Below, one piece after another: positions 1 through 7,676 of a stretch of DNA of 13,640 nt. The stretch comes from Rhodospirillaceae bacterium UBA3470 (GTDB lineage Bacteria > Pseudomonadota > Alphaproteobacteria > Rhodospirillales > Casp-alpha2): positions 1 to 13,640 of the forward strand of contig DFRF01000160.1 in assembly GCA_002378125.1 (NCBI GenBank), written 5' to 3'. Each line of letters opens with the position of its first letter. The first letter of the stretch is position 1. The notes beneath the pieces were generated by a model. It was not told where the DNA came from. It searched no databases and worked only from the letters and a program-made list of their open reading frames with translations. The translations under genes and the position numbers were made by a program.

Positions 1-23
1 TCTCCCAGCTGAGCTAACCGCCC
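1..23 (-). tRNA. 5' end of a tRNA, probably tRNA-Val (partial)
   Basis: Read on the minus strand, the gene begins GGGCGGTTAGCTCAGCTGGG. This is a seven-base acceptor 5' strand, then TA, then a typical D-arm with the conserved AGCTCAG...GGGAGA. The rest, including the anticodon, lies outside the window, so the identity is inferred. The acceptor and D-arm resemble alphaproteobacterial tRNA-Val, and a tRNA-Val downstream of hupB is a common arrangement in this class. That it is a tRNA is near certain; the amino acid is not proven. Confidence 0.85.
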
Positions 24-40
24 TCCTGATACGGTCAAGT

Positions 41-68
41 ATCATAGTCGGCGCTCCGGAATAGACAA
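41..68 (-). promoter_or_regulatory. Putative sigma-70 promoter of the partial tRNA
   Basis: On the minus strand, TTGTCT (63-68) and TATGAT (41-46) are separated by 16 bases. The predicted start falls about 10-15 bases before the tRNA 5' end at 23. The element sits just past the hupB terminator, so the tRNA is probably transcribed separately from hupB. A short inverted repeat, GATAC...GTATC (28-43), lies between the -10 box and the tRNA. Confidence 0.5.
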
Positions 69-70
69 GT

Positions 71-117
71 ATACGAAAAACAAACCGGCCGCCCGAGGTA
101 ATACCCTGGCAGCCGGT
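71..117 (-). terminator. Rho-independent terminator after hupB
   Basis: On the minus strand ACCGGCTGCC (117-108) pairs with GGCGGCCGGT (93-84) over ten positions, with one G-U wobble. The loop is about 14 bases. The stem is followed at once by TTGTTTTTCG (bases 82-73), a good U-tract. It lies 22 bases beyond the hupB stop codon. Confidence 0.85.
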
Positions 118-139
118 CTTATACTGATGTCTGTGTTGT

Positions 140-412
140 TTAGTTGACGGCGGACTTGAGGGCTTTGCCCGCTTTGAATTTTGGTTGGTTCGACGCGGCG
201 ATTTGGATGGTTTCGCCGGTGCGCGGGTTACGCCCGGTGGTGGCGGCGCGACGCGACACGCTGAAGGTACCGAAGCCCACGAGACGTACTTCCGTGCCGT
301 TTTTTAACGAAGCGGTGATGGCGTCTATCATGCCGTCGACGGCTTTCGCCGCATCGGCTTTCGACAAACCGGAGCCGCCAGAAACGGCAGCTATAAGATC
401 ATTTTTGTTCAA
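140..412 (-). CDS. hupB: DNA-binding protein HU (beta type)
   Basis: Encodes a 90-residue HU/IHF-family protein, the standard HU length. It starts MNKNDLIAAV and carries the DNA-binding arm signature GFGTFSVSRRAATTGRNPRTG and the lysine-rich end KFKAGKALKSAVN. HU dimers bind and bend DNA with little sequence preference and compact the nucleoid. The start is TTG at 412, not the in-frame TTG at 430. A strong Shine-Dalgarno, GGAGAGGG (421-428), lies 8 bases before the 412 codon, and starting there gives the conserved N-terminus. Starting at 430 would place the ribosome binding site inside the coding sequence. The gene has its own promoter (505-532), a leader of roughly 85 bases, and its own terminator, so it is at least partly independent of lon upstream. 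Identification is secure. IHF is unlikely because the sequence matches HU in length and throughout. Confidence 0.96.
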   Translation of the reverse strand: MNKNDLIAAVSGGSGLSKADAAKAVDGMIDAITASLKNGTEVRLVGFGTFSVSRRAATTGRNPRTGETIQIAASNQPKFKAGKALKSAVN

Positions 413-456
413 TGGAAAATCCCTCTCCAAATATTAGTCGGTTTCACAAACGTAAC

Positions 457-489
457 GGATATCGGAATATCCCGCGATCCGAATATTCC
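457..489 (-). repeat. Overlapping inverted repeats in the hupB leader
   Basis: Two hairpins can form in the hupB 5' untranslated region, and they share bases. GGATAT (457-462) pairs with ATATCC (467-472) around a 4-base loop. GGAATAT (464-470) pairs with ATATTCC (483-489) around 12 bases. Both are perfect but AT-rich. Because they use the same central bases they cannot form together. They could be alternative RNA structures or a DNA operator; nothing in the sequence decides which. Confidence 0.4.
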
Positions 490-504
490 CAATAAGTAAT
501 AAAG

Positions 505-532
505 TCTATAGAGCGCCGTTTTCGGGCGTCAA
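505..532 (-). promoter_or_regulatory. Putative sigma-70 promoter of hupB
   Basis: On the minus strand, TTGACG (527-532) is followed after 16 bases by TATAGA (505-510). Both boxes are close to consensus. The predicted start is near 498, giving a leader of about 85 bases. Just upstream of the -35 box is an inverted repeat (539-558). Confidence 0.65.
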
Positions 533-538
533 TTGAAC

Positions 539-558
539 AACCGCGGAATTCTGCGGTT
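539..558. repeat. Inverted repeat abutting the hupB -35 box
   Basis: AACCGC (539-544) and GCGGTT (553-558) form a perfect six-base inverted repeat around GGAATTCT. It ends 6 bases upstream of the hupB -35 element, where an activator or repressor site would be plausible. No T-tract follows on either strand, so it is not a terminator. No known motif is recognised. Confidence 0.35.
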
Positions 559-670
559 TCCAGACCTGTTGGGGCTAAGTGTCCGGGGTTAAACGAAGAA
601 ATCGTCTTTATGCTAAACAGCGGCCCCGATTCGTTTTCGGCAAAAATTAGCCTGAAATCTCTAAAATCGC

Positions 671-702
671 AGAAAACCAGCGAATCGGCGGCTCCGATTC
701 GC
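671..702 (-). terminator. Rho-independent terminator after lon
   Basis: On the minus strand GCGAATCGG (702-694) pairs perfectly with CCGATTCGC (688-680) around a five-base loop. TGGTTTTCT (679-671) follows. It begins 17 bases after the lon stop codon and separates the lon transcript from the hupB promoter. Confidence 0.8.
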
Positions 703-719
703 CGGTCTGAAAATGCGGT

Positions 720-3131
720 CTAGTGTTTGACGACGCCGCCTAACTCTTCGTCGTCGACGGACGCGGACGCGATTTGGTCGGCAGCCATCTCGTCGTCCTC
801 ATCCCACTCGATGGGCGCGAGGGTTGTGGTAAGTGCGCGCTCAAGGACTTCGTCGACTACTGACACAGGAATGATATCCAGTCCCCGTTTCACGTTGTCG
901 GGAATGTCGCTAAGGTCCTTCTCATTTTCCTTCGGGATCAAGACCGTCTTAATACCGCCCCGGTGCGCCGCCAGGAGTTTCTCCTTGAGGCCACCGATTG
1001 GCAGCACACGGCCCCGCAAGGTAACTTCTCCAGTCATGGCGACTTCCTTGTTGACTGGAATGCCGGTCAGCACGGAAACAATGGACGTCACCATACCGAC
1101 GCCGGCGGACGGTCCGTCCTTCGGCGTTGCGCCCTCGGGCACGTGGAGATGGATGTCCTTTTTGTTGAACAGGGTCGGCTTGATCCCAAACTCGATAGCG
1201 CGGAATTGCACATAGGATTTTGCCGCCTGGATTGATTCGGTCATCACCTCGCCAAGTTTACCGGTAATCGTCATTTTACCCTTTCCGGGTACCATGACTG
1301 CTTCGATGTTTAGGAGTTCTCCGCCGACCTCGGTCCAGGCCAAGCCCGTCGTCACGCCGACCAGGTCGTCATGCTCGATCTCACCGTGACGGAAGCGCTT
1401 TACGCCGAGGTATTTTCCAATGTTGCGTCGCGTGACTTTGATCGTCTCCGCCTCGCCCATGAGGATATCCTTGACCGCCTTGCGGGCCAAATTGGCTATC
1501 TCGCGCTCAAGGTTTCGTACACCCGATTCCTTCGTGTAGTGGCGGATCACTTCCCGAATTCCAGACTCCGAGATTGACCACTCCTCATCCTTTAGACCGT
1601 GCTTCTTAATCTGCTTGGGAATTAAGTGACGGATCGCGATTTGGACCTTTTCATCTTCCGTATACCCCGAAAGACGGATGATCTCCATCCGGTCCAATAA
1701 AGGTGCGGGCATGTTCATGGTGTTCGCCGTTGTTAGGAACATCACGTCCGAAAGATCGTAATCTACCTCTAAATAGTGGTCGTTGAAGGAGTTGTTCTGT
1801 TCGGGGTCTAAGACTTCCAAAAGCGCCGAAGCTGGATCACCGCGCCAATCATTCCCCATCTTGTCGACCTCGTCCAATAGAAACAGCGGATTGGACGATT
1901 TAGCTTTCTTCATGCCCTGGATAATTTTGCCGGGCATGGACCCGATGTAGGTTCGCCGATGGCCACGGATTTCAGACTCGTCGCGCACGCCGCCCAACGA
2001 CATGCGAACGAAGTTCCGGCCAGTCGCCTTACCGATCGACTTGCCAAGCGAAGTTTTTCCAACACCCGGAGGTCCTACGAGGCACAAAATGGGTCCCGTA
2101 ATCTTGTTGGTGCGGTGCTGGACGGCTAGGTATTCAACGATCCGCTCCTTCACCTTTTCCAGGCCATAGTGGTCCTGGTCCAAGATCTCCTGCGCACCCT
2201 TCAAATCTTTTTTCACCCGGGTGCGCTTCTTCCATGGGATGGACAGCATCCAATCCAAGTAGTTGCGGACCACGGTGGCTTCCGCCGACATGGGGCTCAT
2301 AGCTTTAAGTTTCTTCAGCTCGGCGAGGGATTTATCCTTAGCTTCCTTCGTAAGCTTAGTCTTTTTTATGTTCTCTTCGATTTCGGCCGTTTCGTCGCGG
2401 CCGTCATCGGTTTCGCCCAATTCCTTTTGAATGGCTTTCAGCTGTTCATTTAAGTAGTACTCGCGCTGGGTCTTCTCCATCTGGCGCTTGACCCGGTTAC
2501 GGATTTTTTTCTCCACCTGCAGTACGCCGATCTCGGCTTCCATGTAGGAGAATACGCGCTCCAGGCGCTCCGTTACCGAGGAGATTTCCAAAAGTTCCTG
2601 CTTTTCGGAAATCTTCAACGCCAGGTGCGCGGCCACCGTGTCCGCCAACTTCTCAACATTCTCAATTTGATTAATTGAAACAAGAACTTCAGGCGGAATT
2701 TTCTTGTTCAGCTTAATGTATTGTTCGAACTGGGTGACTACGGAGCGCGACAGGCCTTCAACGTCTTCATCGTCGACCAGCGGCTCATCAGTGACCTCAG
2801 CTTCGACCTGGAAAAAATCTGGATTGTCAATGTAGCCGGTAATCCTAGCGCGATGGGAACCTTCGACCAGCACCTTTACCGTGCCATCGGGCAGTTTCAA
2901 AAGTTGTAAGACCGTCGACACGGTGCCGACGTCGTAGATATCATCGGCCTCAGGGTCATCCTGGGAGGCGTTCTTCTGGGCGACCAAAAGAATTTGCTTG
3001 TCGTCCTGCATGACATCTTCAAGGGCCCGGACCGATTTTTCGCGCCCGACGAACAGCGGCACTATCATGTGAGGAAAAACGACAATGTCGCGAAGCGGAA
3101 GAACCGGGAATTGTGTAGTTGGATTAGTCAC
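720..3131 (-). CDS. lon: ATP-dependent protease Lon (endopeptidase La)
   Basis: An 803-residue soluble AAA+ serine protease that unfolds and degrades damaged and regulatory proteins in the cytoplasm. The N-terminal substrate-recognition LON domain begins FPVLPLRDIVVFP (8-20) and reaches about residue 200. A coiled-coil stretch follows, with KRQMEKTQREYYLNEQLKAI at 215-234. The ATPase has Walker A GPPGVGKT (353-360) and Walker B LFLLDEVDK with D420/E421. The protease domain contains PKDGPSAG, with predicted catalytic Ser675, and GGLKEKLLAAHRGG, with predicted Lys718. These correspond to the Ser-Lys dyad S679/K722 of the E. coli enzyme. The C-terminus is an acidic tail of about 30 residues. The start is GTG at 3131, preceded by AAGG (3141-3144), and gives the conserved N-terminus. 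The gene lies 128 bases after clpX with a possible heat-shock promoter between them, and ends at a clear terminator. No defects were seen. Confidence 0.98.
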   Translation of the reverse strand: MTNPTTQFPVLPLRDIVVFPHMIVPLFVGREKSVRALEDVMQDDKQILLVAQKNASQDDPEADDIYDVGTVSTVLQLLKLPDGTVKVLVEGSHRARITGYIDNPDFFQVEAEVTDEPLVDDEDVEGLSRSVVTQFEQYIKLNKKIPPEVLVSINQIENVEKLADTVAAHLALKISEKQELLEISSVTERLERVFSYMEAEIGVLQVEKKIRNRVKRQMEKTQREYYLNEQLKAIQKELGETDDGRDETAEIEENIKKTKLTKEAKDKSLAELKKLKAMSPMSAEATVVRNYLDWMLSIPWKKRTRVKKDLKGAQEILDQDHYGLEKVKERIVEYLAVQHRTNKITGPILCLVGPPGVGKTSLGKSIGKATGRNFVRMSLGGVRDESEIRGHRRTYIGSMPGKIIQGMKKAKSSNPLFLLDEVDKMGNDWRGDPASALLEVLDPEQNNSFNDHYLEVDYDLSDVMFLTTANTMNMPAPLLDRMEIIRLSGYTEDEKVQIAIRHLIPKQIKKHGLKDEEWSISESGIREVIRHYTKESGVRNLEREIANLARKAVKDILMGEAETIKVTRRNIGKYLGVKRFRHGEIEHDDLVGVTTGLAWTEVGGELLNIEAVMVPGKGKMTITGKLGEVMTESIQAAKSYVQFRAIEFGIKPTLFNKKDIHLHVPEGATPKDGPSAGVGMVTSIVSVLTGIPVNKEVAMTGEVTLRGRVLPIGGLKEKLLAAHRGGIKTVLIPKENEKDLSDIPDNVKRGLDIIPVSVVDEVLERALTTTLAPIEWDEDDEMAADQIASASVDDEELGGVVKH

Positions 3132-3159
3132 GCTGGCCTGCCTTACATTCTCTTCAAGG

Positions 3160-3187
3160 ATGGGCGAATGAATTCGTTCAAATCAAG
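3160..3187 (-). promoter_or_regulatory. Possible RpoH (sigma-32) promoter of lon
   Basis: On the minus strand CTTGAT (3182-3187) is followed after 16 bases by GCCCAT (3160-3165). This resembles the heat-shock pattern CTTGAA...CCCCAT. The predicted start is about 20 bases before the lon GTG codon, leaving room only for the ribosome binding site. lon is a heat-shock gene in many proteobacteria, which fits. The match is imperfect and the spacing is at the long end. Confidence 0.4.
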
Positions 3188-3259
3188 ACGTCGGTAACAC
3201 TTCAAGAAGAGATTGGCTCGTTAGTGCGTCAGGTCAAGACCCCTCCTCCAAATACCCAC

Positions 3260-4528
3260 TTAGGCAGACGTTTCCACTTCTTCCTGCCGGTCGGAGTAAA
3301 TGAACAGCGGGGACGCATTTTCATCGGCAACCTCGCGGTTGATAACCACTTCCTCAATCCCTTCCAACTCTGGCAAATCGAACATAGTATCCAGAAGTAT
3401 ATTTTCCATAATTGAGCGAAGCCCACGAGCGCCAGTCTTGCGTTCCACGGCTTTCTCGGCGATGGCCTCCAGCGCGCCGTCGGAGAACGAGAGCTTGGTG
3501 TTTTCCATTTCGAACAGGCGCTGGTATTGCTTGACGAGCGCGTTCTTCGGCTTGGTGAGGATTTCTACCAACGCGGACTCGTCCAGGTCTTCCAGGGTCG
3601 CGACGACCGGCAGGCGACCGACAAATTCTGGAATAAGCCCGAATTTTAACAGGTCTTCGGGTTCAACCCCTTGCAGAATTTCACCTGTCTTGCGGTCTTC
3701 TTCGACGGCTACGTCGGCACCGAAGCCGATAGACGTTCCCTTACCACGCTGGGAAATAATTTTGTCCAGGCCCGCGAAAGCCCCACCGCATACGAATAGG
3801 ATATTCGTTGTGTCGACCTGGAGGAACTCTTGCTGAGGATGCTTACGGCCACCCTGCGGCGGCACGCTGGCAACCGTACCTTCCATAATTTTTAGAAGCG
3901 CTTGTTGGACCCCTTCACCCGACACATCACGGGTGATGGAGGGATTGTCCGACTTGCGGGAAATCTTGTCGACCTCGTCTATGTAGACGATACCGCGCTG
4001 TGCCCGCTCTACGTTGTAGTCCGCGGCTTGTAAAAGCTTGAGGATAATGTTCTCTACATCCTCGCCAACGTAACCCGCTTCTGTGAGGGTCGTGGCGTCG
4101 GCCATGGTAAACGGTACGTCCAGGATGCGGGCCAGGGTCTGAGCTAGCAAGGTCTTACCGCAACCGGTGGGGCCGATCAGCAGGATATTGGATTTTGCTA
4201 GCTCCACGTCGTTGTTCTTTGTGGAGCCGTGACCTAGGCGTTTATAATGGTTATGGACCGCCACAGAGAGGACGCGCTTGGCGCGATCTTGGCCGATCAC
4301 GTAATCGTTCAGAACCTGGCATATATCCGCGGGTGTTGGTACGCCGTCACCGGATTTCACAAGGCTGGTCTTGTGCTCCTCACGGATTATATCCATGCAA
4401 AGCTCGACGCACTCATCGCAGATGAACACGGTCGGACCTGCGATGAGCTTGCGCACCTCATGCTGGCTTTTGCCGCAGAACGAGCAGTACAGGGTATTTT
4501 TTGAATCGCCGCCGGCTGTTTTACTCAA
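3260..4528 (-). CDS. clpX: ClpX, ATP-dependent unfoldase subunit of ClpXP
   Basis: A 422-residue AAA+ unfoldase that recognises tagged substrates and threads them into ClpP. The N-terminal zinc-binding domain has Cys15, Cys18, Cys37 and Cys40 (CSFC...CDEC). Walker A GPTGCGKT is at 119-126, the GYVG pore loop at 152-155 (Tyr153), Walker B YIDEVD with Glu185, and the IGF loop that docks on ClpP lies in [10 protein letters not shown]. Numbering matches E. coli ClpX. The start is TTG at 4528, giving [15 protein letters not shown], the conserved N-terminus. GGAG (4535-4538) lies 6 bases upstream. An in-frame TTG at 4543 would add five residues but puts the ribosome binding site inside the gene, so it was rejected. 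ClpP is encoded 216 bases upstream on the same strand. That spacer shows no convincing terminator or promoter, so cotranscription is likely but unproven. Confidence 0.97.
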   Translation of the reverse strand: MSKTAGGDSKNTLYCSFCGKSQHEVRKLIAGPTVFICDECVELCMDIIREEHKTSLVKSGDGVPTPADICQVLNDYVIGQDRAKRVLSVAVHNHYKRLGHGSTKNNDVELAKSNILLIGPTGCGKTLLAQTLARILDVPFTMADATTLTEAGYVGEDVENIILKLLQAADYNVERAQRGIVYIDEVDKISRKSDNPSITRDVSGEGVQQALLKIMEGTVASVPPQGGRKHPQQEFLQVDTTNILFVCGGAFAGLDKIISQRGKGTSIGFGADVAVEEDRKTGEILQGVEPEDLLKFGLIPEFVGRLPVVATLEDLDESALVEILTKPKNALVKQYQRLFEMENTKLSFSDGALEAIAEKAVERKTGARGLRSIMENILLDTMFDLPELEGIEEVVINREVADENASPLFIYSDRQEEVETSA

Positions 4529-4744
4529 TGGACACTCCGTCAACTATCCGACTGGAATTGAGGTTATGTTAGCCATACCGGATGAGGACAAACAATCCCT
4601 ATAACAGACGCGGTACCACCCCCGGTCCCGTGACGCAAGCAAACAAAAGAACGTGATTATTTTATTAGCGGTTATTTGGACGGATTCTCCCTCAGAAACC
4701 GCGAAATTCGATCAAATGTACTTGCGGGTTCTTTAAAGGGTGTC

Positions 4745-5395
4745 TTATTCGTCAGATTCACCGTCGCCATCTTCGTCTTCCGCGGAGAGCCGTTCGGTGA
4801 CAACTTCATCGATAAGGCCGAATTCGAGGGCTTCGTCAGGGTTCATGAACCGATCTCTATCAAGGGCGTCTTCAATCACATCCAGCGGCTGTCCCGTATG
4901 GTCGACGTAAATTTCGTTGAGACGTTCACGGAGCTTCAAGATTTCTTTGGCCTGAATTTCGATGTCCGCGGCTTGCCCCTGGGCGCCGCCAGAGGGTTGG
5001 TGGACCATGACCCGAGCATTCGGTAAGGCATAGCGCTTGCCTTTAGTGCCGGCGCACAACAGTAGTGAGCCCATAGACATGGCCTGACCAATGCAGACGG
5101 TTGAGACATCGGGGCGAATGTAGCGCATTGTGTCATAGATGGCCAAGCCCGACGACACGATGCCTCCTGGTGAATTGATGTAGAAGGCGATGTCTTTGTT
5201 TGGGTTCTCGGACTCCAAGAACAAGAGCTGTGCGCAAACCAGGCTAGAGACATAGTCGTCGACCCCACCCGTCAGGAAGATGATGCGTTCCTTAAGCAGA
5301 CGCGAGTAAATGTCGTAGGAACGCTCACCGCGGTTCGTCGTCTCGACGACCATGGGGACGAGGGTATTCATGTAGACGTCGCGAGGGTCATTCAT
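4745..5395 (-). CDS. clpP: ClpP, proteolytic subunit of ATP-dependent Clp protease
   Basis: A 216-residue serine protease that forms the double-ring degradation chamber used by ClpX and ClpA. The predicted catalytic triad is Ser107 (GQAMSMGS), His132 ([10 protein letters not shown]) and Asp181 (ALDRDRFM), with spacing as in E. coli ClpP. The oxyanion and head-domain residues around INSPGG (73-78) are intact. The N-terminus contains the LVPMVVE motif that follows the short propeptide, and the C-terminus ends in an acidic [11 protein letters not shown] tail. The ATG at 5395 is used. A second in-frame ATG nine codons in has no ribosome binding site. The gene follows tig after 58 bases on the same strand, the standard proteobacterial order, with no terminator visible between them. 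Confidence 0.97.
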   Translation of the reverse strand: MNDPRDVYMNTLVPMVVETTNRGERSYDIYSRLLKERIIFLTGGVDDYVSSLVCAQLLFLESENPNKDIAFYINSPGGIVSSGLAIYDTMRYIRPDVSTVCIGQAMSMGSLLLCAGTKGKRYALPNARVMVHQPSGGAQGQAADIEIQAKEILKLRERLNEIYVDHTGQPLDVIEDALDRDRFMNPDEALEFGLIDEVVTERLSAEDEDGDGESDE

Positions 5396-5453
5396 TCTAT
5401 GCTCAGCTTTCCGTTCCTGTTTTCCGATCTCAAAGAGCCTGTTTGATATGTGC

Positions 5454-6914
5454 TTATTCGGCTTCGTCGCCAGCCTCTTTGTCAGCTTTTTTCTTCGAAG
5501 CGGCCTTTTTCTTAGTTGCTGGCTTCTTCACGGTTGCCTTTTTCTTTGGCTTCGCCCTCTTCTCTTCTTCCTCGTTGTCTTTCTCAAGTATAGCCATGAA
5601 ATCCTTCATGCTTATCTTCTTGTCGGTCACATTGGCCAACTCGAGAATGAAGTCGACAACTTTTTCTTCATAGAGCGGCGCGGTCACGTTCTCGACAGCC
5701 TGGGGGTTCTCTTTGTAGAACTCTAGAACTTGTTGCTCCTGGCCCGGATAGTTCCGCGCTTCTTCCATTATCGCCCGGTTAATCTCTTCTTGGCCAATCT
5801 GGATCTCGTTCTGGCGACCGATCTCTGCCAATAGGAGACCCAGACGGACACGGCGGCCGGCAATCTCACGAAACTCGTCGCGTTGCTCATCCTCGGACTT
5901 TTCGTCGCCGCCATCAGCCTCGGTGTCGGGATTTTCCGCCTGTGCCTTCTTCTGTTCTTCGTACTGGTTCCATATGGTGTCAAATTCCTGATCCACCATT
6001 TTGCTCGGCACATCGAACTCGTGGACTTCGAAAAGTTGGTCGAGTAGAAGGCGCTTGGCGCGCATGCGAGCCACCGAGTTGTATTCGCGGGCCTGCTCCT
6101 CTGCGATGCTTTCCTTCAGTTTTTCCAGATTTTCCATGCCAGTCTTCTTTGCCAACTCATCATCTATGTGCGCCGGCGTGGCTTCGCGAATTTCTTTGAT
6201 GTTGACCTTGAACAAGGCGTCCTTGCCTGCCAATTCTGTGGCCCCGTAACCTTCCGGAAAAGTCACACTGACGTCCATTTCGTTGCCGGCGTTGATACCG
6301 GTCAATTGATCCTCAAAGCCCGGGATGAAGCTATCGGATCCCAGTTCCAGCTGATAATCCTCTGCCTTACCGCCTGGAAATTCTTCGCCGTCTACGGATC
6401 CAACAAAGTCGATGACGACGATGTCGCCGGCCTTTGATTTACGCTTGCCCTTGATCGGCTCGGAGGTCTGATGCGCCTTGGCGATGTTCTCTAGCGCGTC
6501 ATCGACATCTTTGGGATCGGCCTTTGGGACGAGGCGTTCCAACTTAATCTTCGTAAGATCCGTTAGTTCGATGTCCGGCAGAGTTTCGACCGACATCTTG
6601 TATTCCAGGTCAGAGCCATCTTCGAAGGTGGTGATCTCAATCTCTGGCTGCATAGCCGGGCGGACGCCCTTCTCTGACAACGCTTGCTGAGAAGAATCGC
6701 CGACCGCGCGTTCCAGAACCTCGCCGAGGACCGCCTGCCCGAAGCGTTTACGTAGGATCGGCACTGGAACCTTACCCGGGCGGAAGCCAGGAAGGTTAGC
6801 GGTGCGCTGAATTTCCTTCAGCTTGTGGGTGACTTTCTCTTCAATTTCATCAGCAGGAAGGTTGATGGTGTATTCCCGGCTCAGGCCTTCGGATTTTGTC
6901 TCGGTAATCTGCAT
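5454..6914 (-). CDS. tig: Trigger factor (ribosome-associated chaperone and prolyl isomerase)
   Basis: A 486-residue trigger factor that binds the ribosome exit tunnel and shields nascent chains. The N-terminal ribosome-binding domain has GFRPGKVP at 43-50, which contacts ribosomal protein L23 in known homologues. The FKBP-type prolyl isomerase domain covers about 160-245 ([20 protein letters not shown]...IPGFEDQL). The helical C-terminal substrate domain follows to about 450. It contains an acidic stretch at 325-347 ([18 protein letters not shown]). The protein is some 50 residues longer than E. coli trigger factor (432). Most of the excess is a lysine-rich tail, 452-486, with 14 lysines in 35 residues and three KKK runs. 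The start is ATG at 6914; its ribosome binding site is weak. tRNA-Leu lies 107 bases upstream on the same strand with no clear terminator or separate promoter between them, so tig may be read from the tRNA promoter. Confidence 0.97.
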   Translation of the reverse strand: MQITETKSEGLSREYTINLPADEIEEKVTHKLKEIQRTANLPGFRPGKVPVPILRKRFGQAVLGEVLERAVGDSSQQALSEKGVRPAMQPEIEITTFEDGSDLEYKMSVETLPDIELTDLTKIKLERLVPKADPKDVDDALENIAKAHQTSEPIKGKRKSKAGDIVVIDFVGSVDGEEFPGGKAEDYQLELGSDSFIPGFEDQLTGINAGNEMDVSVTFPEGYGATELAGKDALFKVNIKEIREATPAHIDDELAKKTGMENLEKLKESIAEEQAREYNSVARMRAKRLLLDQLFEVHEFDVPSKMVDQEFDTIWNQYEEQKKAQAENPDTEADGGDEKSEDEQRDEFREIAGRRVRLGLLLAEIGRQNEIQIGQEEINRAIMEEARNYPGQEQQVLEFYKENPQAVENVTAPLYEEKVVDFILELANVTDKKISMKDFMAILEKDNEEEEKRAKPKKKATVKKPATKKKAASKKKADKEAGDEAE

Positions 6915-7021
6915 GGCGCACCAATCGGTCTATTCGTTTCACGGCGGCGGCCCGAAACTTTTGGGCTCACTCAAAAGTGTTGTTCATTCCGGCTCTGTCG
7001 CCGCAGCTGGCTGGTCGTTTG

Positions 7022-7106
7022 TGGTGCGGGCGGAGGGATTTGAACCCCCACGCCTTTCGGCACTAGATCCTAAATCTAGCGTGTCTACCAATTTCACCAC
7101 GCCCGC
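7022..7106 (-). tRNA. tRNA-Leu (anticodon UAG)
   Basis: The 85-base gene folds as a class II tRNA. The acceptor strand GCGGGCG (7106-7100) pairs with CGCCCGC (7032-7026). The D-arm is GGTGAAATTGGTAGACACGC. The anticodon stem CTAGA/TCTAG encloses TTTAGGA, giving anticodon TAG. The variable arm is TGCCGAAAGGCGT and the T-arm is GGGGGTTCAAATCCC. The discriminator A and the CCA end are encoded (7022-7025). The long variable arm and A discriminator fit leucine, and the codon read is CUA and wobble partners. A tRNA-Leu just upstream of tig is common in alphaproteobacteria. Confidence 0.97.
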
Positions 7107-7146
7107 AAATTACGCCGAAGCGAGCCGCCGTTTCGAGCGGTGCGAC

Positions 7147-7174
7147 ACTCTACGCAATTCGTCCCTGCTGTCAA
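7147..7174 (-). promoter_or_regulatory. Sigma-70 promoter of tRNA-Leu, perhaps also tig
   Basis: On the minus strand a perfect -35 box TTGACA (7169-7174) is followed after 16 bases by TAGAGT (7147-7152). The predicted start near 7140 is about 34 bases before the tRNA 5' end. No equally good promoter is seen between the tRNA and tig. Confidence 0.65.
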
Positions 7175-7269
7175 TCAACCCCTGGTGCGAAATGCGCACT
7201 CTCAATAAAGGCGTTTTGGGGCTACCAGGAGCGAGAACCCCGTGTTCGTGTCCTTTCGATCTGAATGAT

Positions 7270-7676
7270 TTAAAATAGCTTCTGGAATGTTGACTGCCAC
7301 CAGTTTCTCGATTGCTGAATCAAAAGCGCATCGTGGCTGTCTGAAAGGGTTTCTTTTGCGCCAAGACGCTCACGGTGAATCAGCCGAACTTATGGATCAT
7401 GGATCGTAGTTCCAGAAGGACCGAACCCAGGAACAACGGCTCAATATGCTCAAGCACATCGACGCAGCAGACGATATCAGCGCCGCGCTAGTCCAAATCA
7501 TTCAAGCCGGCTCAAAGACCGCATTTGTCGTCGCCGTAATCGGAGATGCTTCGGCCATTCACGTACTTTGCCAGATCGATGACCACGGGTGCGAACATCT
7601 AACCTGCCGCACCACAGTGTGGATCGTTCTGCAACTCTTTCTGCATTCCTAGGTGGTTCGCGGATATCGTCATCAT
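7270..7676 (-). pseudogene. Decayed class I SAM-dependent methyltransferase gene
   Basis: No intact reading frame exists, but the minus strand translates to recognisable methyltransferase blocks. From a possible start at 7676 one reads a leader with MQKELQNDPHCGAAG, a stop (7599-7601), then MFAPVVIDLAKYVNGRSISD YGDDKCGL. The last part corresponds to the family's DYGxGK SAM-binding loop, here damaged to GDDK. After two more stops (7512-7514, 7488-7490) the same frame continues ADIVCCVDVLEHIEPLFLG, the classic DxxxCxDVLEHIEP motif. A fourth stop (7380-7382) interrupts FG*FTV. Near 7348-7358 the frame shifts, and the remainder reads KETLSDSHDALLIQQSRNWW before a final stop at 7270-7272. This fits the DGRNAHLIQQ...WW end of the family. 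The spacing between the SAM loop and the VLEHIEP block is about 11 codons, much less than usual, suggesting an internal deletion. The original substrate cannot be told. Confidence 0.75.

Noticed and set aside
5396..5453. Direct repeat AAACAGG in the tig-clpP spacer (minus strand)
   Set aside because: Two copies of seven bases in a 58-base spacer are not enough to claim a regulatory site.
6957..6978. Terminator between tRNA-Leu and tig
   Set aside because: ACTTTTG/CAAAAGT is an AT-rich seven-base stem without a GC-rich core or a real T-tract, so it is unlikely to stop transcription.
7446..7652. Plus-strand 68-residue open frame
   Set aside because: It lies opposite the decayed methyltransferase and has no ribosome binding site or recognisable domain; it is the shadow of the pseudogene.
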